Positions 50,362 to 59,933 of a DNA stretch of 64,000 bases are shown one piece after another (positions within the stretch are counted from its first letter, which is position 1; every line of letters starts with the position of its first letter). The notes beneath the pieces are model-generated. The model did no database searches, had not been told where the DNA came from, and saw nothing but the letters and a program-made list of their open reading frames with translations. Source of the DNA: Pseudoclavibacter sp. RFBB5. GTDB lineage: Bacteria > Actinomycetota > Actinomycetes > Actinomycetales > Microbacteriaceae. The translations under genes and the position numbers were made by a program. The stretch spans positions 1 through 64,000 of the forward strand of contig NZ_PSTZ01000003.1 in assembly GCF_002931555.1 (NCBI RefSeq). Direction: 5' to 3'.

Positions 50362-50814
50362 TTATCGCTGGGCGATGACCTGGAGCTTGACCGTCGCAAC
50401 GAGGTCGTCACGGAGGCGAACAGTCGCCTCGTGGTTGCCCGTGTACTTGATCGGGTTGGGGAACTCGACCTTGCGCTTGTCGATCTTGCCGAGGCCGGCT
50501 GCTTCCACAGCGGTCGCGACGTCGGCGCCGCGAACGGAACCGAAGAGGCGGCCTTCGGCACCCGACTTCACGTGGAGCTTGACGAGGGCGGACTCGAGCT
50601 TGTCCTTGAGCGCCTTCGCCTCTTCGAGGGTTGCGAGTTCGCGTGCGGCGCGAGCGGAACGGATCTGCTCGACCTGCTTCTCGCTGCCACGGGACCAGCT
50701 GACTGCGTAGCCCTTGGGGACGAGGTAGTTGCGGGCGTAGCCGCTCTTGACCTCGATGACGTCACCGGCTGCACCGAGGCCGGAGACCTCGTGCGTAAGA
50801 ATTACCTTTGCCAT
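50362..50814 (-). CDS. rplI: 50S ribosomal protein L9
   Basis: The product has 150 residues. The N-terminal signature [37 protein letters not shown] matches L9, and the C-terminal domain has the usual [10 protein letters not shown] and [12 protein letters not shown]. It is the last gene of the ribosomal-SSB operon, 13 bases after rpsR. Confidence 0.97.
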   Translation of the reverse strand: MAKVILTHEVSGLGAAGDVIEVKSGYARNYLVPKGYAVSWSRGSEKQVEQIRSARAARELATLEEAKALKDKLESALVKLHVKSGAEGRLFGSVRGADVATAVEAAGLGKIDKRKVEFPNPIKYTGNHEATVRLRDDLVATVKLQVIAQR

Positions 50815-50826
50815 GTCGACTACTCC

Positions 50827-51087
50827 TTAGCGGCCAGAGCCGGCGTAGGGCAGGAGCGCCATTTCACGTGCGTTCTTGACTGCACGTGCGATGAGGCGCT
50901 GCTCCTGGACGGAGACGCCGGTGATGCGACGTGCGCGAATCTTTCCGCGCTCCGAGATGAACTTGCGGAGGGTGTTGACATCCTTGTAGTCGATGACTCC
51001 GACCCGGATCTGCTTCGCGGGAGCAGCGGGCTTGCCGCCCTTCCCGCGTACACCCTTGCGGCGGTCGCCGCTTGACTTTCCAGCCAT
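50827..51087 (-). CDS. rpsR: 30S ribosomal protein S18
   Basis: The product has 86 residues. The conserved core is [55 protein letters not shown]. There are no CxxC-type zinc ligands, so this is the C-minus, zinc-independent form, although the N-terminal extension ([17 protein letters not shown]) is typical. It lies in the standard position between ssb and rplI. Confidence 0.96.
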   Translation of the reverse strand: MAGKSSGDRRKGVRGKGGKPAAPAKQIRVGVIDYKDVNTLRKFISERGKIRARRITGVSVQEQRLIARAVKNAREMALLPYAGSGR

Positions 51088-51125
51088 TGGGATCTTCTTT
51101 CGTTGAGTGTGCTTGCGAGCGCCCT

Positions 51126-51719
51126 TTAGAAGGGGGGCTCGTCAAAATCGTTCGATGCGCCGGGCGTCGCCCAGCCGGATGCGCCGTTGTCGCGAGGCTG
51201 GCCCGCGGGCTGTCCCCACGGCTCGTCCGCAGGGGCGGACTGACGTCCACCGCCACCGGCGTTGCCGCCGCCGCTGTTGCCGCCGAAGGAGCGCTGCTGG
51301 CCTCCACCGAAGCCGCCCTGGCCTCCGCCACCCTGCTGTCCGCCGGCGCCGCCGGAGGACGTGCGGGTGAGCTGAGCTGTGGCGTAGCGCAGGCTTGGTC
51401 CGATCTCTTCGATCTCGAGCTCGATGGAAGTGCGCTTCTCGCCTTCCTTCGTCTCGTAGGAGCGCTGCTTCAGGCGACCCTGCGCGATGACTCGCGAGCC
51501 CTTGGAGAGGCTCGAGGCGACATGCTCAGCGAATTCACGCCAGACGCTCGCCCGAAGGAAGAGTGCCTCGCCGTCCTTCCACTCGTTCGCCTGACGGTCG
51601 AACACGCGGGGGGTGGATGCGATGGTGAAGTTCGCGACTGCGAGCCCGTTCTGCGTGTAACGCAGTTCGGGGTCAGCCGTGAGGTTGCCCACCACGGTGA
51701 TGATCGTGTCGCCGGCCAT
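51126..51719 (-). CDS. ssb: single-stranded DNA-binding protein
   Basis: The product has 197 residues. The OB fold ([83 protein letters not shown]) spans residues 1-110. A long Gly/Gln-rich linker and the acidic tip DFDEPPF follow, which recruits partner proteins. It coats ssDNA during replication and repair. Start follows rpsF directly. Confidence 0.97.
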   Translation of the reverse strand: MAGDTIITVVGNLTADPELRYTQNGLAVANFTIASTPRVFDRQANEWKDGEALFLRASVWREFAEHVASSLSKGSRVIAQGRLKQRSYETKEGEKRTSIELEIEEIGPSLRYATAQLTRTSSGGAGGQQGGGGQGGFGGGQQRSFGGNSGGGNAGGGGRQSAPADEPWGQPAGQPRDNGASGWATPGASNDFDEPPF

Positions 51720-51721
51720 GA

Positions 51722-52108
51722 CTACGCCTCGGTGGTCGCCGCGGGCTTCGCTGCGATAGCAGCGGCCTTGGCAGCCTTGCGAGCCTCGTCGCGCTTCGCC
51801 TCGGAGGCGACGCGTGCGATGGCCTCTTCTGCGCGGAGCACCTTGGTGCGCATGACAGCTTCGGACAGGTTCAGCTGGCGGTCGAGCTCGTTCGCCGTTG
51901 CCGAGGTCGACGTGAAGTCAACGACGGCGTAGATGCCTTCGCTCTTCTTGTTGATCTCGTAGGCGAGGCGACGACGGCCCCAGATGTCGGTCTTCTCGAT
52001 GGTTCCACCGTCGTTGCGAATGACGTTGAGGAACTTATCGAGGCTCGGAGCTACGGTGCGCTCGTCGATCTCTGGATCGAGGATCACCATCAACTCATAC
52101 TGATGCAC
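51722..52108 (-). CDS. rpsF: 30S ribosomal protein S6
   Basis: The product has 128 residues. The S6 fold is seen in [67 protein letters not shown]. An Ala/Lys-rich C-terminal tail is common in actinobacteria. It is the first gene of the operon. The promoter is in the 230-bp divergent spacer to 52339. Confidence 0.97.
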   Translation of the reverse strand: MHQYELMVILDPEIDERTVAPSLDKFLNVIRNDGGTIEKTDIWGRRRLAYEINKKSEGIYAVVDFTSTSATANELDRQLNLSEAVMRTKVLRAEEAIARVASEAKRDEARKAAKAAAIAAKPAATTEA

Positions 52109-52338
52109 GATAAACCCACCTCCTTCGGTCTAGAACGGCTGCAGACGATCTGCAGCAGGAGGGTTATTGCGCGTGTCTGGGCAGTTGATCGCACAGACAA
52201 CCTCGCCAGCATAGTCGTTTCTTCCTCCTAAATGCCAGCCAATTGGAAGAACTCCCCTTCTCGCGAACGAATATGCTCGTTCCAGCACAACCGGCGGCCC
52301 CCGTGGTCCGCTGAAACGCACCACTACCTAGGGGAATC

Positions 52339-53727
52339 ATGAGCGATCCAACAGGCGGCGCGGGCGAACGCGACCCGAACGCCCCAGTGCCACAGAACCC
52401 AGCGCCGCAGAACGGCGACTCGGCCGCACCGCAGGCGCCGCAGGCGTCCTTCGGCGACCAGCCCGCCAACGGCGAGCAGGGCGGCTACGGCGTCGGCAGC
52501 AGCTACGGCTCCAGCGGCGACAACTACCAGGCCCCGAGCAACTACTCAGCTCCTGGTGGTTCGTATGAGGCCCCCGGTTCGGCCTCCGACTACCAGGGCG
52601 GGCAGTCCTCGTACTCGGGCTCCACCGGATCGAGTGTGCCGAGCGCCTCGTCGAACTCCGGCTACTCGACCCCGAGCTACGGATCGTCGGGTGACTCCTC
52701 GTACTCGTCGCCGAGCGCAGGCTCGTACACGGGCGACACCTCGTACACGGCGCCATCCGCTTCCGGCAGCGACTACTCGGCTCCCGGGTACGGCAGCACC
52801 CCCGACTACACCTCCGGCAACAGCTACGGCAACGAGCCGAGCTCCTACGGATCCGCTCCGGCACCTGACGCGTATGGCGCCCCCGCGCAGAACGCGTACG
52901 GCTCGGCACCCCAGGACCAGAACGCCTACGGCGCATCCGCACCGAACGCGTACGGGTCCACTCCCCAGGACCAGAACGCAGCGGGCGCCTACGGTGCCGC
53001 TCCCGCGTACGGTGCGGCCGGCGGCGCTGGTGGCGGACAGCAGCAGTACGGCAACTACGCCCCGCAGGGTCAGGGCGGCTTCAACGTCCTCGGCCTCATT
53101 GCAACACTGGTCGGGGCGTTGGCGCTCCTGCTCTGCCTCATTCCATTCGTGGGCTACTTCATCGCCATCTTGTTTGCGCTGGTTGCGATCGGACTTGGCA
53201 TCGCCGGGCTGGTCGCCAAGCGCTTCAACACGAAGAAGCTCCTCGCGATCATCGGTGTGGCTCTCGGAGGTATCGCCCTCCTGGGCGGGTGGGCGATCAC
53301 ACTAGCCACCAGCGCGGGAATCGCGCAGGACATCAGCAACGAGGCAATCACACAGGTGGATGAGCTGTCCGAAGAGACGACCGGTGAGCTCGAGATCGAG
53401 CTGACCATAACGAGCTCGGGTACATCTCCAGTCGACATTACGTACAACTACGAGAACGGTCTTGCCGGTTCGGACCGCGTACAAGTCGACACTGAGGCAC
53501 TCGCGACGGCAGTGCCGTGGTCGGAAAGCGTCACGATGAAGTACGAGTCGTCGTACGGATATGACAGCACGCTCGCGTCAGTGTCCGCCAGCCAGAGTGA
53601 CTACAACGACCAGTCCACGCTGTCCTGCACGCTGACCGTGAACGGAACGGTGGTCGTGGAGGCCAGCAGTTCCAGCTACGTCTCTTGCTACGACTCCAAC
53701 CTGTCCCAGTACGCGGTTGCGGAGTAG
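52339..53727 (+). CDS. DUF4190-type membrane protein with a long low-complexity N-terminus
   Basis: The product has 462 residues. About residues 1-245 are almost entirely Gly, Ser, Tyr, Pro, Asn, Gln and Ala with repeats like YGSAPQDQNAYG and AYGAAP, an intrinsically disordered, prion-like tract. Two hydrophobic segments (VLGLIATLVGALALLLCLIPFVGYFIAILFALVAIGLGIAGLVAK and LLAIIGVALGGIALLGGWAI) form the DUF4190-like hairpin. The C-terminal 140 residues are an exterior MmpS-like beta domain (ELEIELTITSSGTSPVDITYNY). AGGGGAAT precedes the ATG. Function is unknown. Envelope maintenance is plausible. Confidence 0.75.
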   Translation: MSDPTGGAGERDPNAPVPQNPAPQNGDSAAPQAPQASFGDQPANGEQGGYGVGSSYGSSGDNYQAPSNYSAPGGSYEAPGSASDYQGGQSSYSGSTGSSVPSASSNSGYSTPSYGSSGDSSYSSPSAGSYTGDTSYTAPSASGSDYSAPGYGSTPDYTSGNSYGNEPSSYGSAPAPDAYGAPAQNAYGSAPQDQNAYGASAPNAYGSTPQDQNAAGAYGAAPAYGAAGGAGGGQQQYGNYAPQGQGGFNVLGLIATLVGALALLLCLIPFVGYFIAILFALVAIGLGIAGLVAKRFNTKKLLAIIGVALGGIALLGGWAITLATSAGIAQDISNEAITQVDELSEETTGELEIELTITSSGTSPVDITYNYENGLAGSDRVQVDTEALATAVPWSESVTMKYESSYGYDSTLASVSASQSDYNDQSTLSCTLTVNGTVVVEASSSSYVSCYDSNLSQYAVAE

Positions 53728-53742
53728 GTACACCACAAGCGC

Positions 53743-53772
53743 GAACGGCCCCCTCTTCGGAGGGGGCCGTTC
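53743..53772 (+). terminator. terminator with UUCG tetraloop
   Basis: GAACGGCCCCCTC (53743-53755) and GAGGGGGCCGTTC (53760-53772) pair perfectly around TTCG, an especially stable loop. It ends the DUF4190 gene. Confidence 0.85.
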
Positions 53773-53825
53773 TGCGTTCACTCGGCAGACCGGACGCGCC
53801 GTCTTCCCCAGCGGCCGGGATGCAC

Positions 53826-55256
53826 CTACGGGCGGTTCGCTTCCCACCAGTCGAGGAGGCGCTGCTTCGCATCGTCGTGCTCGAGCGGGCCCTCATCGAG
53901 TCGAACCTCGAGCATGTGCTTGTAGGCCTTCCCCACGAGCGGGCCGGGCGCGATCTCGAGGATCGCCATGATCTGCTCGCCATCCAGGCTGGGCCGCACC
54001 GAGTCGAGCTCTTCCTTCTCCTGCAGCTCCAGGATGCGCCGCTCGAGGTCGTCGATCGCGAAGAGCAGGCGGTCTGACTTCCGCTGGTTGCGAGTCGTGA
54101 TGTCGGCGCGGATGAGGATGAGGAGACGCTGCAGCTCCGGGCCGGCATCCCGTGCGAAGCGACGCACGGCCGAGTCCGTCCATCCGGCGCCCTCGTAGTT
54201 GAAGACCCGCATGTGGAGTTCCACGAGGCGCGAGACCGACTTCATCGTGTCGTTGTCGAAGCGCAGCGAGGCGAGGCGCTTGCGCGCGAGCTTCGCTCCG
54301 ACGACGTCGTGGTTGTAGAAGGTGACCTTGCGGTTCTCCCCGAAGCGGCGCGTCTTGGGCTTCCCGATGTCGTGCAGCAGTGCCGCGAGGCGGAGGACGA
54401 TGTCGGCGTCGGCACCGGGGTTGCGCTCGCGCTCGAGTGCGATGGCCTGCTCGAGCACCGTGATCGAGTGCTCGTAGACATCCTTGTGGCGGTGCGCGTC
54501 GTCGCGCTCGAGCTGCAGGGCGGGGAGCTCTGGCAGCACGAGTTCGGCAAGTCCCGTCTCGACGAAGAGCTCGAGACCCGCGCGAGGCGTGTCGGTCTTG
54601 AGCAGCTTCACGAGTTCGTCTCTGACCCGCTCGGCGGAGATGTCGAGGATGCGTCGCCGCAGTTCGACGATCGCGTCGAATGAGGCGATGTCGAGCTGGA
54701 AGCCCAGCTGCGAGGTGAACCGCACGGCTCTGAGCATGCGCAGCGGATCGTCGCCGAAGGAGACGGCCGCCTCGATGGGCGTGCGCAGCGTCGCCTCCAT
54801 GAGGTCCTTCGTGCCGTCGGAGGGGTCCACGAGCGTGAGGGCGGGCAGCTGCAGCGCGAGCGCGTTGACAGTGAAGTCGCGGCGGTGCAGGTCACCCTCG
54901 ATCGTGTCCCCGAACGCGACCACCGGCTTGCGCGACGTGCCGTCGTAGCTGTCGGCCCGGTAGGTCGTGATCTCGACCGTCTCGCCGGAGAACCGGGCGC
55001 CGATCGTGCCGAACTCGCGGCCGATGTCCCAGTGCGCATCCGCGATGGGCGCGACGATGCGCAGGATGTCGTCGGGGCGCGCGTCGGTCGTGAAGTCGAG
55101 GTCGGTGACCTCCCTCCCGAGGAAGGCGTCGCGGACGGGCCCACCCACGAGGGCCAGCTCGAATCCGGCCGCCTCGAAGGCGGCGGCGAGCTCGGCGACG
55201 GGCGACGCGGTCGCGAGTCCGCGAAGGCGTTCCATGGCGGACTGCACGTTTTGCAT
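53826..55256 (-). CDS. pcnA: CCA tRNA nucleotidyltransferase / poly(A) polymerase family
   Basis: The product has 476 residues. The nucleotidyltransferase head has LVGGPVRDAFLG and DLDFTTDARP with the catalytic aspartates, then RRDFTVNALA and DPLRMLRAVRF. A C-terminal HD domain is visible (LLHDIGKPKTRRF), which is usual in actinobacterial class II enzymes. It adds or repairs the tRNA CCA end. It sits in the conserved place before murJ, divergent from the DUF6049 gene. Confidence 0.93.
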   Translation of the reverse strand: MQNVQSAMERLRGLATASPVAELAAAFEAAGFELALVGGPVRDAFLGREVTDLDFTTDARPDDILRIVAPIADAHWDIGREFGTIGARFSGETVEITTYRADSYDGTSRKPVVAFGDTIEGDLHRRDFTVNALALQLPALTLVDPSDGTKDLMEATLRTPIEAAVSFGDDPLRMLRAVRFTSQLGFQLDIASFDAIVELRRRILDISAERVRDELVKLLKTDTPRAGLELFVETGLAELVLPELPALQLERDDAHRHKDVYEHSITVLEQAIALERERNPGADADIVLRLAALLHDIGKPKTRRFGENRKVTFYNHDVVGAKLARKRLASLRFDNDTMKSVSRLVELHMRVFNYEGAGWTDSAVRRFARDAGPELQRLLILIRADITTRNQRKSDRLLFAIDDLERRILELQEKEELDSVRPSLDGEQIMAILEIAPGPLVGKAYKHMLEVRLDEGPLEHDDAKQRLLDWWEANRP

Positions 55257-55339
55257 CCGCTCATTCTACGAGCCGAGGCGGATGCTCGCCGTGCGCTTGA
55301 GGGCGCGTTCAGCTCGCCACTTCCCCGTCCGTCCTTACT

Positions 55340-57772
55340 ATGGAGGTCATGGACCACGCACCGCGCGCAGCTGTGCCACGGTTCCTGCGTGCCTGTGCAC
55401 GCCGGGTTGTCCCTGCGACGCTCCTGGCGTCGCTGCTGGCGCTCGGGGTCGCCGGGGGCGCGTCAGCAGCACCCACGAGCCAGCCCGCAGCGGCCACGAC
55501 GAGCGTCGCCACCGTCGGAAATGCGGTGGTCGGGACGGCCGCGGTCGAGCCGCGGGCGATCGCCGATGCCCCGGACGACCAGGTATCGATCTATGCCGCG
55601 CCCGCTGACGGCGGACTCGTGCAGCCGGGCGGACCGCTGGTCGTCGAGCTGGTCGTCGTCAACAAGACCGACGCGGAGCTCGCACCGGCCCAGCTCGAGC
55701 TGTCCGTCGGCTCCTCCACGATCGACACGAGGTTCGCCCTGGATGCGTGGAACGAGTCGAGCAGTGAGGCTGAGCTCGACCGTCTTGACCTCGTCGCAAG
55801 CCTCGGCTCCGGTCCGATCGCCGCAGGTGAGACCACCACCGTGAGCGTCTCGGTTCCCGCTGATGGGCTCCCCTTCGAGGCAGCTGACGACTTCGGCCCG
55901 CGACCCATGGCGGCGACGCTCGCGAGCGGCGACTCGAAGCTCGCGCAGGCTCGTTCGACGATCGTGCTCAACGGGACTGCGGCCGTGGAACCGACCCTCG
56001 TCTCAACCGTTGTCCCCATCACCTCCGGGCTGCTCGCCGACGCCGACGAACCGCTGCTCGGCGTCGACACCCTCCTCGAGCAGACGGCGCCAGGGGGGCG
56101 CCTCGACGAGATCCTGAGCGCCGTCGAGGCCAGCCCGAACGCGACCGTCGCCATCGATCCGCGCCTCCTCGCATCCATCCGCGTCCTCGGCTCGGCCGCG
56201 CCAGAGTCGGCGATCAGCTGGCTGGACCGCCTGACCGCGCTGAAGAATCAGACGTTCGAGCTGCCGTTCGCTGACGCGAGCCTCACGCTCCAGTCGCAGT
56301 GGGGAGCCCAGCAGCCGCTCGAGGTCACGAACTTCGACTTCGCCATCGACCCCGCGAACTTCGCCGACCCGGCAGACACCGCGACGCCGACGCCGACCCC
56401 CACGGCGACGGAGACGACCGACACGGGCACCACCACCCCCTCGGAGGACAGCGACGCCGACACGTCGAACGGCGTCGATGCATCCGCCACCCCGGAGGCC
56501 ACGGACGCGGAGTCGCCCACCGCATCCCCCACTGAGGAACCCGAGCCCCTCGCGCCTCCGCTCCCCACCGCCGAGAGCCTCGTGAGCTTCCCCTACTCCA
56601 TGAGCGGAGTCGTCTGGCCGCAGGCGGGTACGGTCCAGTCGACCGACCTCGACAAGTTCCGCGGCTGGGGTGGCGAGTCGATCATCCTGGACGACACCAA
56701 CGCGGGGGTGAGCGCCGACGCGGACTTCACGGAGAGTGCCCAGGCCACCGTCGCGGGGTGGAACGCGGTCGTCGCCGAGAAGATCCTCGACGACGCGTTC
56801 GACGACGCAGTGCACGCGACGACCGACGAGGAGTGGAACGAGGCGGCGACCCGCATCGCGACGCTGCTCGCCGTCGTCACGCGCGAGCTGCCCTACGAGC
56901 CTCGGACATTGGTCGGCACGGTCACGCGCGACGAGTTCGACGGCGAGCGCCTCGCGCAGACGCTGCAGTTCGTGGATGGACTCAGCTGGGCCGCCACGAC
57001 ACCCCTGACGTTCCCCGGAGACGACGACACCGATCGCCGCGAGGCCTCGCTCATCGACGGAAGCGTGGGCGAGACCGCGTTCAACCGGATGACCGGCGTC
57101 ATGCAGACCATCGAGCGCGCCCAGGTCATCTCGACGATCTTCGACGACCCGCTCGACTACAGCGACCCGGTCCGGACGGCGGGTGTCGGTGCCCTGTCCA
57201 CAGGGTGGGCGAATGACCCGCCCGGGGCCCAGACGGCAGTGAGCGGCCTCCGCGACCACGTGACCTACACGGAGTCGAACGTGCAGCTCGGCGACACGAC
57301 CGAGGCGCTCATCGTCGGCCGCGACACCGAGCTGCCGCTCTTCGTCTCCAATGCGGTCAAGGACCGGAAGGTCACCGTGCTCGTCGAACTCAGGCCAACC
57401 ACAGGTGCGGTCGAGACCGGTGACGCCGTGGCCCTGTCCATCGAGCCGAACTCCATGTCCCGCGTCGGCATCCCGATCACCGCCATCGCCAACGGCACCA
57501 CCTACGTCACCGTCAACGTCATGACGCCCGAGGGCGAGCCACTCGCCTCGACGAAGCAGATCCGACTGGATGTGCGAGCCGAGTGGGAGAGCATCGCCAT
57601 CCTCATCGCGAGCATCGGCCTCGCCGTCCTCTTCATCGCCGGCCTCGTGCGCACCATCCGACGGCGGCGCGCGGCGGTGGCCGGGGACTCCTCGGACGAC
57701 GACACCGGGGCAGGACCGGACGCTGGCGTCGAAACGGATACCGTCGACGCGACCGAGAGCACCAAGGAGTAA
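55340..57772 (+). CDS. DUF6049-family secreted/membrane-anchored protein
   Basis: The product has 810 residues. A signal peptide (RRVVPATLLASLLALGVAGGASA) leads to a large exterior region beginning with an immunoglobulin-like DUF6049 domain (LVVELVVVNKTDAELAPAQLELSV). A Thr/Pro/Glu/Asp-rich low-complexity linker lies near residues 350-415. The C-terminal span is ESIAILIASIGLAVLFIAGLVRTI, with an acidic cytoplasmic tail. It stands directly before murJ with 2 bp between, suggesting a role at the cell wall. ATG at 55349 is an alternative start. Confidence 0.78.
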   Translation: MEVMDHAPRAAVPRFLRACARRVVPATLLASLLALGVAGGASAAPTSQPAAATTSVATVGNAVVGTAAVEPRAIADAPDDQVSIYAAPADGGLVQPGGPLVVELVVVNKTDAELAPAQLELSVGSSTIDTRFALDAWNESSSEAELDRLDLVASLGSGPIAAGETTTVSVSVPADGLPFEAADDFGPRPMAATLASGDSKLAQARSTIVLNGTAAVEPTLVSTVVPITSGLLADADEPLLGVDTLLEQTAPGGRLDEILSAVEASPNATVAIDPRLLASIRVLGSAAPESAISWLDRLTALKNQTFELPFADASLTLQSQWGAQQPLEVTNFDFAIDPANFADPADTATPTPTPTATETTDTGTTTPSEDSDADTSNGVDASATPEATDAESPTASPTEEPEPLAPPLPTAESLVSFPYSMSGVVWPQAGTVQSTDLDKFRGWGGESIILDDTNAGVSADADFTESAQATVAGWNAVVAEKILDDAFDDAVHATTDEEWNEAATRIATLLAVVTRELPYEPRTLVGTVTRDEFDGERLAQTLQFVDGLSWAATTPLTFPGDDDTDRREASLIDGSVGETAFNRMTGVMQTIERAQVISTIFDDPLDYSDPVRTAGVGALSTGWANDPPGAQTAVSGLRDHVTYTESNVQLGDTTEALIVGRDTELPLFVSNAVKDRKVTVLVELRPTTGAVETGDAVALSIEPNSMSRVGIPITAIANGTTYVTVNVMTPEGEPLASTKQIRLDVRAEWESIAILIASIGLAVLFIAGLVRTIRRRRAAVAGDSSDDDTGAGPDAGVETDTVDATESTKE

Positions 57773-57774
57773 GC

Positions 57775-59862
57775 ATGGCTCAGGGCATCGCTCGGGCGAG
57801 CGCGCTCCTGGCATCCGGCACCATGGTGTCGCGCGTGCTGGGCTTCGTGAAGGCCATCGTCATCGCGCAGACCATCGGCGTCATCGGCGTCTCCGCCGAC
57901 GCGTTCGCCGGTGCGAACCAGCTGCCGAGCAACATCTACTCGATCATCTCGGTCGGCCTTCTCAACGCCGTCATCGTGCCGCAGGTCGTGAAGGCGGCCA
58001 GGCACGAGGATGGCGGCCAGCTGTACGTCAATCGACTCGTCACGCTGGCCATGGTGCTGCTCGGCGGGCTGACCATCCTCGCGACCGTGGGCGCCCCCAT
58101 CATCGGCGCGCTCTACGGCGCGAGCCTCAGCTCGGAGCAGCTCGGCCTCCTCGTGGCCTTCGCCTACTGGTGCATGCCGCAGATCTTCTTCTACGGCATG
58201 TACGCGGTGCTCGGCGAGATCCTCAACGCCCGCGGCCTCTTCGGGCCGTTCGCGTGGGCACCCGTCATCAACAACGTGGTCGGCATCGCGGGCCTGCTGC
58301 TCTTCAGCTCCATCTTCGGCGCAGACCCGACCGGTACCGGGCGCAACATCGACTCGTGGGATCCGACGATGATCGCCATGCTCGGCGGCACCGCGACGCT
58401 CGGCGTCGCCATGCAGACCATCGTGCTCCTGTTCTTCTGGCGTCGCGCGGGGCTCCGATTCGGCCTCGACTTCCAGTTCCGGGGCACGGGGCTCGGCCAG
58501 GTCGGCAAGCTCGCCGGGTGGACCCTCGGGATGCTGCTGGTCATGCAGCTCGCGGGGCTCGTCGAGACGATCGTCGCGTACCTCGCATCCGGTGAGAACG
58601 CGTCGATCGCAGCCATGCAGAACGCGTTCCTCATCTTCGCGCTCCCACACGCCGTCGTCGCCGTCTCGATCGCCACGGCCTTCTTCACCCGCATGAGCGC
58701 TGCGATCAGCGACGGACGACCGAAGGACTTCATCCGCGACCTCTCTGAAGGTTCGCGCCTCATCGGCATGTTCCTGCTGTTCTCCGGGTTCGGCCTCGCC
58801 CTCGTCGCCGTGCCCTTCGCGCGGATCTTCGCGACGACGGATGCCGGCATCAACTCGATCGCGGCGATCCTCATCGCCTTCCTGGTCGGCCTCATCCCGT
58901 TCAGCGGGCTGTTCATCGTGCAGCGTGCGTTCTACGCGCTCGAGGACACCAAGACGGTGTTCTTCGTGTTCCTGTTCACGGTTCCGCTGCACATCTTCGG
59001 CATGGCGCTCGCCGCCATCGGCCCTGTCGAGTTCATCGTCGTCGGGCTCGCCCTCATGCAGTCGATCATGTCGACGCTGCGACTCGCGATCCTCCTCGTC
59101 ATCCTCAGGAAGCGGATGGGGCAGCTCGACTTCGCGAACATCACCCGCTCCTACGTGCGCTTCACGGTCGCGGCCATCGCCGCCTCCATCCCGGCGCTGA
59201 TCGTCATGGTCCTGCTCGGCACGTTCCAGGAGGACGGCTTCCCTCGCTCCGGAATCTTCCAGGCCCTGATCTCCTGCGCCATCGGCGCCGGCACCATGGC
59301 CCTCTTCTACTTCCCGCTGCTCTGGGTCCTCAAGTCGCCGGAGTTCCGCGGCTTCGCCGGACCACTGCTGGCCCGCTTCGGCGTCAAGACCGGTGGCCCC
59401 TCGAGTGCCGCACGCCGCGACGACGAGGACGGCGAGCTCGACGCGGACATCCTCGCAACGTTCCCCGACACGGTGGCCGTCTCAGGCAACGACGCTGCAC
59501 CGACGCCGTGGAACCTCGCGTCTGAAGACGTGGAACCGGACATCGCCGAGGAGCGCCGTCAGGCCGAGGAGCAGGAAGAGCGCGAAGAGCGCGTCAACGC
59601 CGCCTCGTGGGCGTTCGGCGGCGCGACCGAGGACCTCTCGACCGCGGGCATCATCCTGCCCATGCACTCGCGCACGACCGAGATCCCGAAGGTCGGTCGC
59701 ACGGAGCCGCCGCGCACGCGTCGCGAACGCCGTGAGGAGGAGCGCCGCGCGGTGATCGAGCTGGCAGCCCGCCGTGAAGAGGAAGCCCGGCTCGCCCGCG
59801 AAGCGCGGAACAGCGCCGATGACGACGATGGGCGCGGTTCACCACCTCGTCCGAAGGAATAG
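57775..59862 (+). CDS. murJ: lipid II flippase MurJ
   Basis: The product has 695 residues from the ATG at 57775, with AAGGAG six bases upstream. The MOP-superfamily core covers about residues 1-535 with 14 spans: RASALLASGTMVSRVLGFVKAIVIAQTIG, DAFAGANQLPSNIYSIISVGLLNAVIVPQVVKA and the later GLIPFSGLFIVQRAFYALEDTKTVF. It flips lipid II to the outer face. A cytoplasmic tail of about 150 residues, rich in Arg and Glu (RREERRAVIELAARREEEARLAREARN), has no known domain. Actinobacterial MurJ proteins often have such extensions. Confidence 0.92.
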   Translation: MAQGIARASALLASGTMVSRVLGFVKAIVIAQTIGVIGVSADAFAGANQLPSNIYSIISVGLLNAVIVPQVVKAARHEDGGQLYVNRLVTLAMVLLGGLTILATVGAPIIGALYGASLSSEQLGLLVAFAYWCMPQIFFYGMYAVLGEILNARGLFGPFAWAPVINNVVGIAGLLLFSSIFGADPTGTGRNIDSWDPTMIAMLGGTATLGVAMQTIVLLFFWRRAGLRFGLDFQFRGTGLGQVGKLAGWTLGMLLVMQLAGLVETIVAYLASGENASIAAMQNAFLIFALPHAVVAVSIATAFFTRMSAAISDGRPKDFIRDLSEGSRLIGMFLLFSGFGLALVAVPFARIFATTDAGINSIAAILIAFLVGLIPFSGLFIVQRAFYALEDTKTVFFVFLFTVPLHIFGMALAAIGPVEFIVVGLALMQSIMSTLRLAILLVILRKRMGQLDFANITRSYVRFTVAAIAASIPALIVMVLLGTFQEDGFPRSGIFQALISCAIGAGTMALFYFPLLWVLKSPEFRGFAGPLLARFGVKTGGPSSAARRDDEDGELDADILATFPDTVAVSGNDAAPTPWNLASEDVEPDIAEERRQAEEQEEREERVNAASWAFGGATEDLSTAGIILPMHSRTTEIPKVGRTEPPRTRRERREEERRAVIELAARREEEARLAREARNSADDDDGRGSPPRPKE

Positions 59863-59933
59863 TCGCTAGTCTCAACGCGTTTGCCTGTATGTCGAGCCGC
59901 GATTCCCGCGGTTCGAAGAAGCGTGGAGGACTC

